The notes under the pieces: generated by a model
What the model saw: only the letters and a program-made list of their open reading frames with translations
Database searches by the model: none
Told to the model about the DNA's origin: nothing
Source: CAG-791 sp963605745
GTDB lineage: Bacteria > Bacillota > Clostridia > Lachnospirales > Lachnospiraceae
DNA length: 64,000 nt
Assembly: GCA_963605745.1 (NCBI GenBank)
Contig: CAVCWT010000001.1
Span: 1-64,000, forward strand
Direction: 5' to 3'
Position numbers and translations under genes: made by a program
Shown: piece by piece, positions 1 to 8,500 of the stretch
Layout: each line of letters starts with the position of its first letter
Numbering within the stretch: position 1 is the stretch's first letter

Positions 1-60
1 AACGAATCATTTATGCACACGCAATATGACATCCGTCGCCTCTTTGCACGCAAATCCGTA

Positions 61-78
61 ATTGCAAACGTGTGCAAT
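61..78. promoter_or_regulatory. LacI-family-like operator
   Basis: The 18-mer ATTGCAAACGTGTGCAAT is a near-perfect dyad (16 of 18 positions) with the central CG and TTGCAAACG half-site typical of LacI/GalR operators. It is followed by a T-run and lies outside any gene, beyond the stop of the neighbouring dehydrogenase. It probably controls a gene to the left of the window. The remaining bases of 1-237 show no convincing gene. No LacI-type regulator is visible here, so its owner is unknown. Confidence 0.4.
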
Positions 79-237
79 ATTTTTTGTTAAAACAGCCGTC
101 CGAACCAACTGCGAGCGAAGACCTTTGTCTTTCGGATCCTCCGGATCGTTCTCCTCTCGTAGATAAGATCAGACAGCTGTCGTTTTTTTACCGCATGGCT
201 TCCATCGTTTTACGGCAGCCATTTAGTGTGCTGAAGA

Positions 238-1044
238 TCAGCTCGGCTGCTTGCCAATGTAAGCCAGGATACCGCCGTCTACATACAGGATCAGACCATT
301 GACAAAATCGGATGCCTTGGATGCAAGGAATACTGCAGGGCCGCCCAGATCCTCTGCAACGCCCCAACGACCTGCAGGTGTCTTGGCAACGATGAACTGA
401 TCAAAAGGATGACGGCTTCCGTCCGGCTGAATCTCACGAAGCGGTGCAGTCTGAGGAGTTGCGATATAGCCAGGTCCGATGCCGTTGCACTGAATGTTGT
501 ACTCGCCGTACTCGGAAGCGATATTCTTGGTCAGCATCTTCAGTCCGCCCTTTGCTGCTGCATAGGCAGAAACGGTCTCACGGCCGAGCTCACTCATCAT
601 GGAGCAGATGTTGATGATCTTACCGCCGCCCTGTTCGATCATATCCGGAATAACAGCCTTTGCTACAATGAACGGTGCGTTCAGGTCAACATCAATAACC
701 TGACGGAACTGCTCTGCTGTCATCTCTGTCATCGGGATTCTCTTGATGATGCCGGCATTGTTTACCAGAATATTGATGTGTCCGACCTCCTCGGTGATCT
801 GGGCAATCAGTGCATTCACAGCCTGCTCGTTTGTTACATCGCAGACATAGCCATGTGCCTCAATGCCAGCCTCTGCATAGGCTGCCAGGCCCTTATCAAC
901 GAGTTCCTGCTTGATATCATTAAAAACGATGGTAGCACCTGCACCAGCCAGAGCCTTTGCAATTGCCATACCAATTCCGTAGGAAGCGCCTGTGACCAGT
1001 GCAACCTTCCCCTCCAGTGAAAACATTTCCTGATTTGTGCTCAT
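238..1044 (-). CDS. idnO: Gluconate 5-dehydrogenase-like SDR
   Basis: Short-chain dehydrogenase of 268 residues, expected to interconvert 5-keto-D-gluconate and D-gluconate (or a related keto-sugar acid) with NAD(P)H in the cytoplasm. The Rossmann motif TGASYGIG is at residues 18-25, NNAG at 95-98, and the catalytic Ser148, Tyr161 and Lys165 are in place. From memory the sequence is very close to streptococcal gluconate 5-dehydrogenase, including the stretch around SMMSELGRETVSAYAAAKGG and a C-terminus ending in IGKQ. The start is an ATG behind AGGAAAGG. It is transcribed leftward and is the outermost visible gene of the sugar-acid island; any kinase or aldolase that would complete the route is not in this window. 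The exact substrate is inferred from family resemblance. Confidence 0.85.
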   Translation of the reverse strand: MSTNQEMFSLEGKVALVTGASYGIGMAIAKALAGAGATIVFNDIKQELVDKGLAAYAEAGIEAHGYVCDVTNEQAVNALIAQITEEVGHINILVNNAGIIKRIPMTEMTAEQFRQVIDVDLNAPFIVAKAVIPDMIEQGGGKIINICSMMSELGRETVSAYAAAKGGLKMLTKNIASEYGEYNIQCNGIGPGYIATPQTAPLREIQPDGSRHPFDQFIVAKTPAGRWGVAEDLGGPAVFLASKASDFVNGLILYVDGGILAYIGKQPS

Positions 1045-1218
1045 TTCTCACACCTTTCCTCTGCATCATGCAGATCATACCGACAAAACCCTCTTTTGAT
1101 GTCAGTTCAGGTTTTAGTTTTATGTAACTATGCCACCTGACATCGTTTGCAAGTTTACCACTATTATACGAAATGAATGAAATCCATGCAATTAGTCCAG
1201 GCAAATTCCCGTGAAATA

Positions 1219-1992
1219 TCACACGCCTGCTGCCGGCATACGCCCAGCCTTCTCCATCATTTCCTCATACAGGCCGCTCGCCGCCTCGGGGGAATAGCCA
1301 TAGACCAGATACGCATCCATGACATATGGAGAATACGAAAGGTCATTCAATGCCCTGGTAAAGGCCATGGCCGCAATCTCTCCCAGGACAATAACCGACG
1401 ATCGGTTGTGAAAGGGTTTATGCCACAGTTCAATTTTGTACGTCTGTGTCCAGATTTCTTTTTTATATTTTTCCTCCACGAAATGGAACAGCTCATGTCC
1501 CAGAAGGAGCTTTCCGATGTTCACATCTCCCAGAGCCTCTAAAACGCCGGGCTCGTCCAGGAGCTGTCTTCCCTTGTTTACACCGTCCATATAGATATGA
1601 ATGGTTTTGGGTTCGCGGAATTCTGCAAACAACACGCGAGAGGCATTCTGTGGCATCTCGGGGTAATCCACGATCATTCCCAGTTTGCCGGCCAGCACCT
1701 GGGGATCTGCCGTGTGATACTCTTCCTGCAGCTTTGATGCGTATTCCCGGCCGCAGGCGATGGCCTGCCTTGTCAGCTCCGTGCGCTGCTCTTTGTTGAA
1801 TTTCCCCCTCAGAGGCTCTCTTGAGAAGGCATATTCTCCCCATTCCTCTTCCGGAATCTCACACAGATCCTTTACGATCTGTCCGACCTCTCGCACCTCA
1901 TAATGCGGCATTTCCCCATAGCTTGTTCGTTGTTTGCCGAACAGACCATCCGCAATCGGCTTCATCAGCTCCTTCAGTCTTTCTTTTGTCAT
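1219..1992 (-). CDS. Putative zincin-type metallopeptidase (HExxH protein)
   Basis: Protein of 257 residues of no family I recognise by name. It carries GHELFHFVE with an HELFH zinc-binding helix at residues 166-170, followed about 35 residues later by GEIAAMAF, whose Glu205 could be the third ligand, as in gluzincin or ImmA/IrrE-like peptidases. There is no signal peptide, so it should be cytoplasmic. I place the start at the ATG at 1992 because AGGA lies 6 nt upstream; a longer reading starts inside a terminator stem. It is on the same strand as, and downstream of, the hydantoinase gene but is separated from it by that terminator. Whether it serves the catabolic island is unknown. Confidence 0.6.
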   Translation of the reverse strand: MTKERLKELMKPIADGLFGKQRTSYGEMPHYEVREVGQIVKDLCEIPEEEWGEYAFSREPLRGKFNKEQRTELTRQAIACGREYASKLQEEYHTADPQVLAGKLGMIVDYPEMPQNASRVLFAEFREPKTIHIYMDGVNKGRQLLDEPGVLEALGDVNIGKLLLGHELFHFVEEKYKKEIWTQTYKIELWHKPFHNRSSVIVLGEIAAMAFTRALNDLSYSPYVMDAYLVYGYSPEAASGLYEEMMEKAGRMPAAGV

Positions 1993-2004
1993 TTCCATTC
2001 CTTC

Positions 2005-2036
2005 TAAAAAACGGCCCCGCATACGCGGAGCCGTTT
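2005..2036 (-). terminator. Intrinsic terminator after hydantoinase gene
   Basis: Read on the minus strand, AACGGCTCCGC and GCGGGGCCGTT pair through a 3-nt loop (one G-T pair) and are followed by six T. It lies between the hydantoinase gene and the zincin gene, whose RBS begins directly after the T-run. A smaller 9-bp hairpin (CTGGTACAG/CTGTACCAG, 2066-2097) precedes it. Confidence 0.75.
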
Positions 2037-2165
2037 TCGATCCTGTGCCTGTATCAGTGCAGTGACTGGTACAGCAATTTTGTAAACACTGTACCAGCTG
2101 ACTCTCTATAGATGCAACATTGTCATCAACAGCTGCCTTCTATACTAACACATTTAACACGCTTA

Positions 2166-4307
2166 TTAACGAACATCATTGATGGAGGCCACGATCAGAA
2201 TCTCTTCATCCGGCTCGCGGTCCATAATATCCAGATCCATCAGGAGCAGTACCTGATCCAGATCCACTGCAGAATAGTCGCAGACGCGAGGTCCTACGCA
2301 GACAAAGTAATCCGGACGCAGAACGGTGTCTGTCTTAAAGACAGCCAGCTCCTTCCACATCTCTTCTACCTTCTCCTTGTACTCGCTGACCTTAACCTTG
2401 GCAACAGCGGCATCGGAGCACTGAACCTTGATAAAGCCCTTGGTATCTACGATACGGATCGGGTTCTTGTCGCCGGACTTGCCGGTGTAGACATAGAACT
2501 TGTCGGTCTTTTCTGCCAGCTGAACGTCCGTAACCTTTGCGCCGAAATCTTCCTTTGCAAGCTGCTCCGCCTCAGCCTCATCGCACTCCTTGAGAAGATC
2601 CGTTGTCTTAACCTCCGTGGAGCCGGTTGCAATGGCTGTTACCTTACCGGTCTGGTTGTCGATCTCAATGTGAACCTCAACCGTATCCGGAGATGCACCG
2701 GAACCGATTGCTGCATCGGTTGCTTCCTTTTTCAGTTCCTTGATGTCTTCCTGTGTCGGATTCGGGATGACACGCTCTACGACGTCACGAACCATGGACA
2801 GTGCAACACCGATGGAGGAGATGACCTCTGCGTTCTCCGGAATGGAATACTGCAGGCCCATCTTCTGTGCGCAGTAAGGAACCAGAGATGCTGCGCCGCC
2901 GCCGCAGCCAACGAGCTTCATGGCATCGTGATCCAGCTGATACTTCTCAGCCAGGGCATTGATGCAGGCATTAACCTTCTCAAAGTCCTTATCCAGGATC
3001 TGGGTTGCCAGTTCCTCAACGGTGATGCCCAGCTTGTCAGCAACCGGCTGCATGCACTTGCGTGCTGCGCTTGCATTGCCGTGTGCAAAATACTTCTCAT
3101 CAATAAGTCCCAGTACGTTTGCAGCATCCGTGTTGGTAAAGCAGATGCGCTTTCCGCTGGCCAGCTTGATCGCCACATAGTCGGCAGGATCGCCCGGCTT
3201 AGGACTGAGCATCTCAATGGTCAGAGGACCTGCATCGATCTCCTCCTCCGGAGTAAAGCATGCATACTCGCAGCCGGCAATGTGTGCCGAACGAGGTCCG
3301 ACATCCTCTACGCCGTGATCGTTGATACGAACCATGGATCCGCCTGCACAGCCGAGAATTCGAACATCCAGAGAGTTGATGTAGGTATCATGTCCGCCGA
3401 TCTGTGCATAGTCAACGCCGGGACGGCCGTTCTTGATGACACCGATGTTGGTTGTGGTTCCACCTACCTCAAAGTAAATGGCATTGGAAGCACGCAGATA
3501 CATCAAAGAGCCCATAACCGAAGCAGCAGGGCCGGACAGTGCGGTCAGGATCGGGCGCTTTCTCATCTCGCCGATCTCCATAACACCGCCGTCGCCTCTC
3601 ATGATCATCAACGGCACGGTAACTCCGGCCTCACGAACCGAGCTCTCGGTTGCATTTGCAGTTGCCATCATCTTAGGAAGAATCGATGCGTTGATGGCTG
3701 CCGTTCTGGTACGGCGTGTCAAGCCATACAGCTTGGTAATATCCGAAGCCATGGATACCGGAAGTCCCTGCTCCTCGGCGCGGTCATGGATCTGAATTTC
3801 CTCGTCCATACTGTCAACACCGAATGCCATGGAAGCAACAATAACCTGTGCTCCCTGTCCTACCAGGCTCTTGATGGCTGCGTTGATGCTCTCATCTGTC
3901 AGCTGTTTTTTCTTAATATACTCATTGTAGACCGTGATCTTACGTCCAACCTTCTCATCCAGAACAATATCCTTCAGATTCAGCTGTCTCTTTGCCAGAA
4001 GGCCTTCCAGTCCGCCTCCGGCAACGCCGATGACGCCGACATTGGCTACGTCACCTTCGATGAAGGCGTTGGTTGCCTGTGTTGTAGAATGTGCAACGAA
4101 AACAACGTCCTCCGGAGCGATTCCGTTCTCTGCCATGCAGTTTTTGAAGGACTGTACAACGCCGGCGGCTACGCCTGCCTTATCGTCATGGGTAGTCTTA
4201 ACCTCATTTTTACCAATGATTTCATGGGTCACATTGTCCATTGCGACGCACTTGGTATAGGTGCCTCCAACGTCAATGCCCATACGAACAGCACGATGCT
4301 CTGCCAT
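2166..4307 (-). CDS. HyuA-like hydantoinase/oxoprolinase subunit
   Basis: Protein of 713 residues of the hydantoinase A / 5-oxoprolinase family, ATP-dependent enzymes of ASKHA fold that open lactam or hydantoin rings or activate ketones. The N-terminal phosphate-binding motif GIDVGGTYTK is at about residues 10-19, AHSTTQATNA follows near 72, and a second glycine-rich ATP motif, FEVGGTTTNIG, is near 305. The last 180 residues are a less conserved, charged domain. No HyuB partner gene lies nearby, so it acts alone or with a subunit encoded elsewhere. It is downstream of the permease gene on the same strand, suggesting the substrate is imported by that permease. The real substrate is unknown. 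Confidence 0.8.
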   Translation of the reverse strand: MAEHRAVRMGIDVGGTYTKCVAMDNVTHEIIGKNEVKTTHDDKAGVAAGVVQSFKNCMAENGIAPEDVVFVAHSTTQATNAFIEGDVANVGVIGVAGGGLEGLLAKRQLNLKDIVLDEKVGRKITVYNEYIKKKQLTDESINAAIKSLVGQGAQVIVASMAFGVDSMDEEIQIHDRAEEQGLPVSMASDITKLYGLTRRTRTAAINASILPKMMATANATESSVREAGVTVPLMIMRGDGGVMEIGEMRKRPILTALSGPAASVMGSLMYLRASNAIYFEVGGTTTNIGVIKNGRPGVDYAQIGGHDTYINSLDVRILGCAGGSMVRINDHGVEDVGPRSAHIAGCEYACFTPEEEIDAGPLTIEMLSPKPGDPADYVAIKLASGKRICFTNTDAANVLGLIDEKYFAHGNASAARKCMQPVADKLGITVEELATQILDKDFEKVNACINALAEKYQLDHDAMKLVGCGGGAASLVPYCAQKMGLQYSIPENAEVISSIGVALSMVRDVVERVIPNPTQEDIKELKKEATDAAIGSGASPDTVEVHIEIDNQTGKVTAIATGSTEVKTTDLLKECDEAEAEQLAKEDFGAKVTDVQLAEKTDKFYVYTGKSGDKNPIRIVDTKGFIKVQCSDAAVAKVKVSEYKEKVEEMWKELAVFKTDTVLRPDYFVCVGPRVCDYSAVDLDQVLLLMDLDIMDREPDEEILIVASINDVR

Positions 4308-4418
4308 TTATTTTTCCTCCTGCTAACTTCTCTTGTTGGGTATAGGAAGTGATTCCTGTGAAAGCTTCTATTTGAGTAAGGTTGTAATTGTTTCTGTAGC
4401 TCTTTTGTATTTGTTCAG

Positions 4419-4544
4419 CCACATCGAGGTTTTCCGAATGCAAGGAGAAAGCCGCGCAGGCGGTTTCTCCGCAGCACGGAGTGAGCAAAGCCACTCCAAG
4501 GCATTTTCGAGTACCAAAATCGAGATGAGTGCTAAACAGTTACA
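4419..4544 (-). repeat. Structured intergenic repeat, class II, copy B
   Basis: Reverse complement of the element at 15861-16008. It starts with TGTAACTGTTTAGCAC, then CTCGATTTTGGTACTCG, then two hairpins (GGAGT...ACTCC and GAGAAACCGC...GCGGCTTTCTC). It lacks a 20-nt piece present in the other copy. It occupies most of the 383-bp gap between the permease and hydantoinase genes, where no ORF is convincing. Confidence 0.7.
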
Positions 4545-4560
4545 TCTTTTTTTATGAAAC

Positions 4561-4593
4561 GTGCCGCTGCGGAGACTCTCACGCAGCGGCACA
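4561..4593. terminator. Strong 11-bp hairpin, possible terminator
   Basis: GTGCCGCTGCG and CGCAGCGGCAC form a perfect stem with a 10-nt loop about 100 nt downstream of the permease stop. A good T-run is absent on either side, so it may be a processing or attenuation hairpin rather than a true intrinsic terminator. Confidence 0.45.
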
Positions 4594-4690
4594 TCTTTGC
4601 CTTGCCTCGGGGTCGTATTTTTATCATTCAGCGCCGTGCGGCACATTACTGTGTCAGGTCGGCTGAACAACCGTACATATGATTATATGA

Positions 4691-6076
4691 TTATACGAAC
4701 CACTCTGCTCCCAGACCGCCCATCATTACGAACGTCAGGATGTACAGCAGAATACCGACGATATATGCACAAGGGATGGAGAGCTTCAGGTAATCCTTGG
4801 ACTCAACCTTTGTGTATGCAAGTCCCCATGCAACCCAGGACTGGGTGATGCAGGAACCGATGTTAACCGTGATGGTCGGAATTGCAAATACGCAGTACAG
4901 GAACGGAACGGAGAAGCTTGCTACACCGCGCAGAACGCCAAGGGTAGCAGCGCCGCATCCTACCAGAGTCATAGGTCCGCGGAACAGGCCAAGGCCCAGC
5001 AGAACTGCGAACAGGATGCAAACAACGATCTCGCTCTTAGGCATAACCGGTCCCAGGATCACCTTGAAGAACGGAGATGCATAGGATGCAACCGAGTTGA
5101 ACATCGGCAGAGTCAACAGGAAGCCTACCAGAGGAGCAGTATCTACAACGCCGTCATAGTACAGCTTGTTGACCAGCTGGCAGTTCTCTTTGAAGGTTCC
5201 CTTGAGCTTGCCGCAAAGGAACAGTGCCAGGAAGCCGGCAATAACGAATCCGCCGATAACGGAGAAATCCAGCCAGATCTTCAGAACAACGGGAACGATC
5301 GGAAGGATCAGGGTGTAGATCGGAGCATCCTTCTGCTCAGAAGCGCCGCGGGTCTGTGCAGCCCATGCGTGGCTGGTCTTGTTCTTCTTAAGGAAGAAAG
5401 CAGTCAGAAGCGTGGTAATTACAACGGAGATTGCCAGAGCAGCATAGCCCCACTTTCCTGCATACCAGCCAAGGGTAAAGTCAGGCATCTCATCGGTGTT
5501 GATGAAGAAGGCACGATACTGTGCAAAGTTAACAGGATTCAGATAAATACCTGCTGCAACGGACTCCATGAAGCTGAACATTGCGATGGCCTTCGGAACA
5601 CCCAGGGACATCATGATCGGCAGAACGATGACGCCGATGGCGATGACAGGGCCTGCACCGGTCATTGCGGTGAAGATGATTGCAGTAACGATGTTCAGCA
5701 GGGTTACAGTAACGATCGGCTTGTCGCCGCCGAGCTCAACCGTCTTACGAATCAAGGTAGAAGCAATTCCTGTTTCTACCAGGACACGGCCGAACCATGC
5801 ACCCCAACATACATTTACCAGTGTGGTGCCCCAGCCTTCCGGTGCGGACTGGTAAATCTTGTTCAGGATCTCGATCACCTTAAGCGGCTCGCCGTTGCTG
5901 TAAAAAGCAGTGGACGAAAGGAAATCCGGTGAAGCAAATGCTGCGCCCAGGAAGGACAGAACCGTCCAGGCGATGGTGATAATAAGGAAGCCGATCATCA
6001 GGTTATGACCCTTCAGGCAGTAATATGCCAGGCCAAAGAACGTGAGGAGCAGCAAAATACCAACTACATATTCCAT
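4691..6076 (-). CDS. Multi-pass permease (GntP / ion-transporter superfamily type)
   Basis: Hydrophobic protein of 461 residues with roughly 11-13 membrane segments, a hairpin-like stretch TAMTGAGPVIAIGVIVLP in the first half and an equivalent segment with GLGLFRGPMTLVG in the second, the two-fold pattern of the ion-transporter superfamily (GntP, DcuC, ArsB/NhaD relatives). It probably imports an organic or sugar acid with H+ or Na+. The start is an ATG behind AAAGGAG. It heads the leftward permease-hydantoinase pair and is divergent from the rightward gene block at 6674, with a 597-bp shared control region. The family call is firm as a secondary carrier but uncertain as to subfamily and substrate. 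Confidence 0.7.
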   Translation of the reverse strand: MEYVVGILLLLTFFGLAYYCLKGHNLMIGFLIITIAWTVLSFLGAAFASPDFLSSTAFYSNGEPLKVIEILNKIYQSAPEGWGTTLVNVCWGAWFGRVLVETGIASTLIRKTVELGGDKPIVTVTLLNIVTAIIFTAMTGAGPVIAIGVIVLPIMMSLGVPKAIAMFSFMESVAAGIYLNPVNFAQYRAFFINTDEMPDFTLGWYAGKWGYAALAISVVITTLLTAFFLKKNKTSHAWAAQTRGASEQKDAPIYTLILPIVPVVLKIWLDFSVIGGFVIAGFLALFLCGKLKGTFKENCQLVNKLYYDGVVDTAPLVGFLLTLPMFNSVASYASPFFKVILGPVMPKSEIVVCILFAVLLGLGLFRGPMTLVGCGAATLGVLRGVASFSVPFLYCVFAIPTITVNIGSCITQSWVAWGLAYTKVESKDYLKLSIPCAYIVGILLYILTFVMMGGLGAEWFV

Positions 6077-6267
6077 GGTAATTCTCCTTTTCTGTTTCTT
6101 TTGTTGTTTTCTTTTGTTGCGTGAATGCTTTGTTGTCTTGCTTGTTCTTACTCAAATTCGTTACTTACTCTTTTGCCTCTTTTGGCAGGTCCCGCTTCCC
6201 TCCTTTTCTAAACACAATTCCCGTTGGCAAATTACCGATAAATCACATGCCTTTGCATGTTTTCAGT

Positions 6268-6278
6268 CTGATATATCA
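6268..6278. promoter_or_regulatory. Putative GntR operator, site 1
   Basis: CTGATATATCA, whose TGATATATCA core is a perfect palindrome. One mismatch from the three CTAATATATCA sites at 6508, 11670 and 11819 (the last inverted). It lies in the divergent region between the permease and the ketopantoate-reductase-like gene. Apart from this site, site 2 and the promoter, the 597-bp interval 6077-6673 shows only AT-rich sequence with no supported gene. Confidence 0.45.
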
Positions 6279-6507
6279 CCCGGATTTTATCCATACTTTC
6301 ATCGATCGTTCTGCTGCCCTCACAGCCTTCAAAACGCCGTTTTCAAAGTGTTCGAAAACCAGATAAAATATCAGAACATTTGTCAACATTTCTCTTGTAC
6401 CCACGGCACATAGTAACACGGCTTTTTCCATTTGTGCAATGCTTTTGTATTCTTTTCTTGACTCCGGGATACTTTTCGTCAAAATGCACACCTAAATTGT
6501 GCTGCAA

Positions 6508-6518
6508 CTAATATATCA
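6508..6518. promoter_or_regulatory. Putative GntR operator, site 2
   Basis: CTAATATATCA, identical to the site upstream of the GntR gene and, inverted, to the site upstream of dlgD. It sits 9 bp upstream of the proposed -35 of the rightward operon, a sensible position for repression. Confidence 0.5.
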
Positions 6519-6526
6519 TACAACTA

Positions 6527-6554
6527 TTGCTTTTTGGACTCTTTGCGATATACT
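6527..6554 (+). promoter_or_regulatory. Promoter of the rightward catabolic operon
   Basis: TTGCTT and TATACT separated by 16 bp, about 120 bp upstream of the first start codon at 6674. The match is moderate but placement next to a shared operator supports it. Confidence 0.45.
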
Positions 6555-6673
6555 AGCCATAGGCAAGGTGCACGATCGAAGGTACTAGAGTCGTTGCGGC
6601 CGAGCTATTGCACATCGTTCTGAAATATTACAAGTGGGGTTTCGATGTTCCCTGCAACTGGAAGGAGAAAGAG

Positions 6674-7591
6674 ATGAAAATTGCAGTTCTCGGTTCCGGT
6701 GCCATGGGCGGTCTGTACAGTTCCTACCTCAGTCGCAGCAATGAGGTAACTGTTATTGACGTCAACCAGGCATTGGTAGACAAGGTAAATCAGGATGGCC
6801 TTGAGGTACAGGAGCCGGATGGTTCCTCCAATGTATTTCATCCGCATGCCGTTGTTTCGACAGAAGGCATGGAGCCGGTAGATCTCATCGTTGTTTTCGT
6901 AAAGGCCATGTTCAGTGAGGGTGCTCTGAACAACAACAAGGGCATCATTGGACCGGACACCTATCTGATGACACTGCAGAATGGCAGTGGCCATGAGGAT
7001 ACTCTGGGTAAATTCGTAGACGAGGATCATATCATTATCGGAACCACACAGCACAACGCCAGCGTTGCAGGCCTTGGCATCACCAAACACGGCGGCAGCG
7101 GCATCACACATATGGGCTGCGTCACCGGAGATGTGAATCGCCTGCAGAAATTTGCCGATGCCTTCAATGCATGTGGGCTCGAGGCTGACGTTTCTGACGG
7201 CGTTCAGAAAATGATCTGGAACAAGATGTTCACCAACGTTTCCGCAAGCGCTCTGACCGGAGCGCTCCAGGTTCCGCTCGGATACATCTCTTCTAATGAA
7301 TATGCATGGAGCATGTGCTGCAAGCTGATCCGCGAGGCCGTTGATGTGGCTGCAGCTCTTGGTATGGATTTTGATTACGACGAGAAGGTCTCCGAGGTAA
7401 AGGGTGTTTGCGATCGTTCTCCGGAAGGCCTTACCAGTATCTACGCAGATCTTAAGAATGGACGCCGCAGTGAAGTAGACACCATCAGCGGCAGTATTGT
7501 CCGCGCCGGCAAAAAGGCAGGTGTTCCCACCCCCAGTCATGAATTCCTCGTGCAGATGATTCATGCAATGGAAGGAAAGGCAGCAAAGTAA
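6674..7591 (+). CDS. Ketopantoate reductase (ApbA/PanE)-family oxidoreductase
   Basis: NADP-dependent 2-oxoacid reductase family protein of 305 residues. The N-terminal nucleotide motif VLGSGAMGG is at residues 5-13, and the C-terminal helical domain contains KMFTNVSASALTG, with the family Lys and Asn. True PanE makes pantoate for CoA, but location in a catabolic island points to a dedicated 2-keto or beta-hydroxy acid reductase. I choose the ATG at 6674, 5 nt behind GGAGA; an upstream in-frame ATG lacks an RBS and would add 22 unrelated residues. It is the first gene of the rightward operon and is followed after 52 nt by the cyclase gene. Confidence 0.8.
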   Translation: MKIAVLGSGAMGGLYSSYLSRSNEVTVIDVNQALVDKVNQDGLEVQEPDGSSNVFHPHAVVSTEGMEPVDLIVVFVKAMFSEGALNNNKGIIGPDTYLMTLQNGSGHEDTLGKFVDEDHIIIGTTQHNASVAGLGITKHGGSGITHMGCVTGDVNRLQKFADAFNACGLEADVSDGVQKMIWNKMFTNVSASALTGALQVPLGYISSNEYAWSMCCKLIREAVDVAAALGMDFDYDEKVSEVKGVCDRSPEGLTSIYADLKNGRRSEVDTISGSIVRAGKKAGVPTPSHEFLVQMIHAMEGKAAK

Positions 7592-7643
7592 TACAACATA
7601 GCAACTGTAAACAATGCAGCAACATGAAAAGGAGGATTTTATC

Positions 7644-8399
7644 ATGTCCGAACAGCCACTTACCTATGATTGGGTTGCAGGAAAGCCCAAAACCGTACCG
7701 ATGGATCAGCTCCCGCCCAAGGTATATCAGAAGGGGAACCTCAGAATCGTTGATCTGACAAAGGTTCTGGATCCCAGCACAGAGACCCGTCGCTGTAACC
7801 TGTGGCGCTTCAATACCGGCGGAGATGTTCCGGATTTCCATACAAACGTTGATATCGGAAGCCACCTTGGCACACACTGCGAGTGCCCGTATCATCACGA
7901 CAATGACTGGCCGAGCGTTGCAGAGCTCCCGCTCGAGCAGTTCATGGGCCGCGGCATTTATGTAACGCTGGATCTTCCCGAGGATCATCAGATTACTGCA
8001 GCTGACCTTGAGGCTGCCATCGGAGATCGCGTAAAGCCCGGTGACACAGTCATTCTCGACAGCCCTCACAAGATTCCGCCTTTCACCAGCCTGACCGGTG
8101 GCCCTACCGATCATCGTCTGCAGGTTGGCGCTGATATGGCACAGTGGCTGGCTGATCGCAAGGTTCAGTGCGTTGGCTTTGGTGACGGTGTTGCCATCGA
8201 AGGCGATGTCCGCAACGTAAAGCCGTTCCACGACATCCTGATGGCTCAGAACTGCACCTTCCTTGAGGTTCTGCAGAATCTGGAGCTTTTGGAGAGCGAT
8301 ACCTTCTTTATCAGCTATGCACCGATTCCGATGATCGGCCTGGATTCCTGCCCCGTTCGCGTTTACGCAATCGAGGGTCTGCCGGGATTTACTGAGTAA
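7644..8399 (+). CDS. Cyclase-family (kynurenine formamidase-like) hydrolase
   Basis: Protein of 251 residues of the putative cyclase family, metal-dependent hydrolases that cleave amides or lactones. The signature HxGTHxxxPxH is recognisable as DIGSHLGTHCECPYHH near residues 70-85, although the usual Asp before Pro is replaced (CEC-P). A second His-rich metal region, PTDHRLQVG, lies near 155. The start is the ATG behind AAAGGAGG; an upstream ATG is out of RBS reach. In the pathway it could open a lactone or lactam produced or used by the neighbouring hydantoinase and dehydrogenases. The substrate is unknown. A terminator follows the gene. Confidence 0.75.
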   Translation: MSEQPLTYDWVAGKPKTVPMDQLPPKVYQKGNLRIVDLTKVLDPSTETRRCNLWRFNTGGDVPDFHTNVDIGSHLGTHCECPYHHDNDWPSVAELPLEQFMGRGIYVTLDLPEDHQITAADLEAAIGDRVKPGDTVILDSPHKIPPFTSLTGGPTDHRLQVGADMAQWLADRKVQCVGFGDGVAIEGDVRNVKPFHDILMAQNCTFLEVLQNLELLESDTFFISYAPIPMIGLDSCPVRVYAIEGLPGFTE

Positions 8400-8435
8400 A
8401 ACACGAATCGATCTGCCGAATAGTTACAAAACAAA

Positions 8436-8477
8436 AAGGCAGGGCTTTCTCTGCAGAAGGCCCTGCCTTCTTTATAA
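8436..8477 (+). terminator. Intrinsic terminator after cyclase gene
   Basis: AAGGCAGGGC and GCCCTGCCTT form a perfect 10-bp stem around a 14-nt loop, followed by CTTTATAA. The next gene starts at 8501, so transcription of the following SDR-YhcH-peptidase block needs read-through or its own promoter. Confidence 0.75.
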
Positions 8478-8500
8478 TCAGTGAAGGGAATCATAGCAAG

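Noticed and set aside
2112..4352. 746-codon plus-strand ORF rich in Cys, Leu and Asn
   Set aside because: It is the antisense of the hydantoinase gene; composition is that of a shadow frame and no domain is recognisable.
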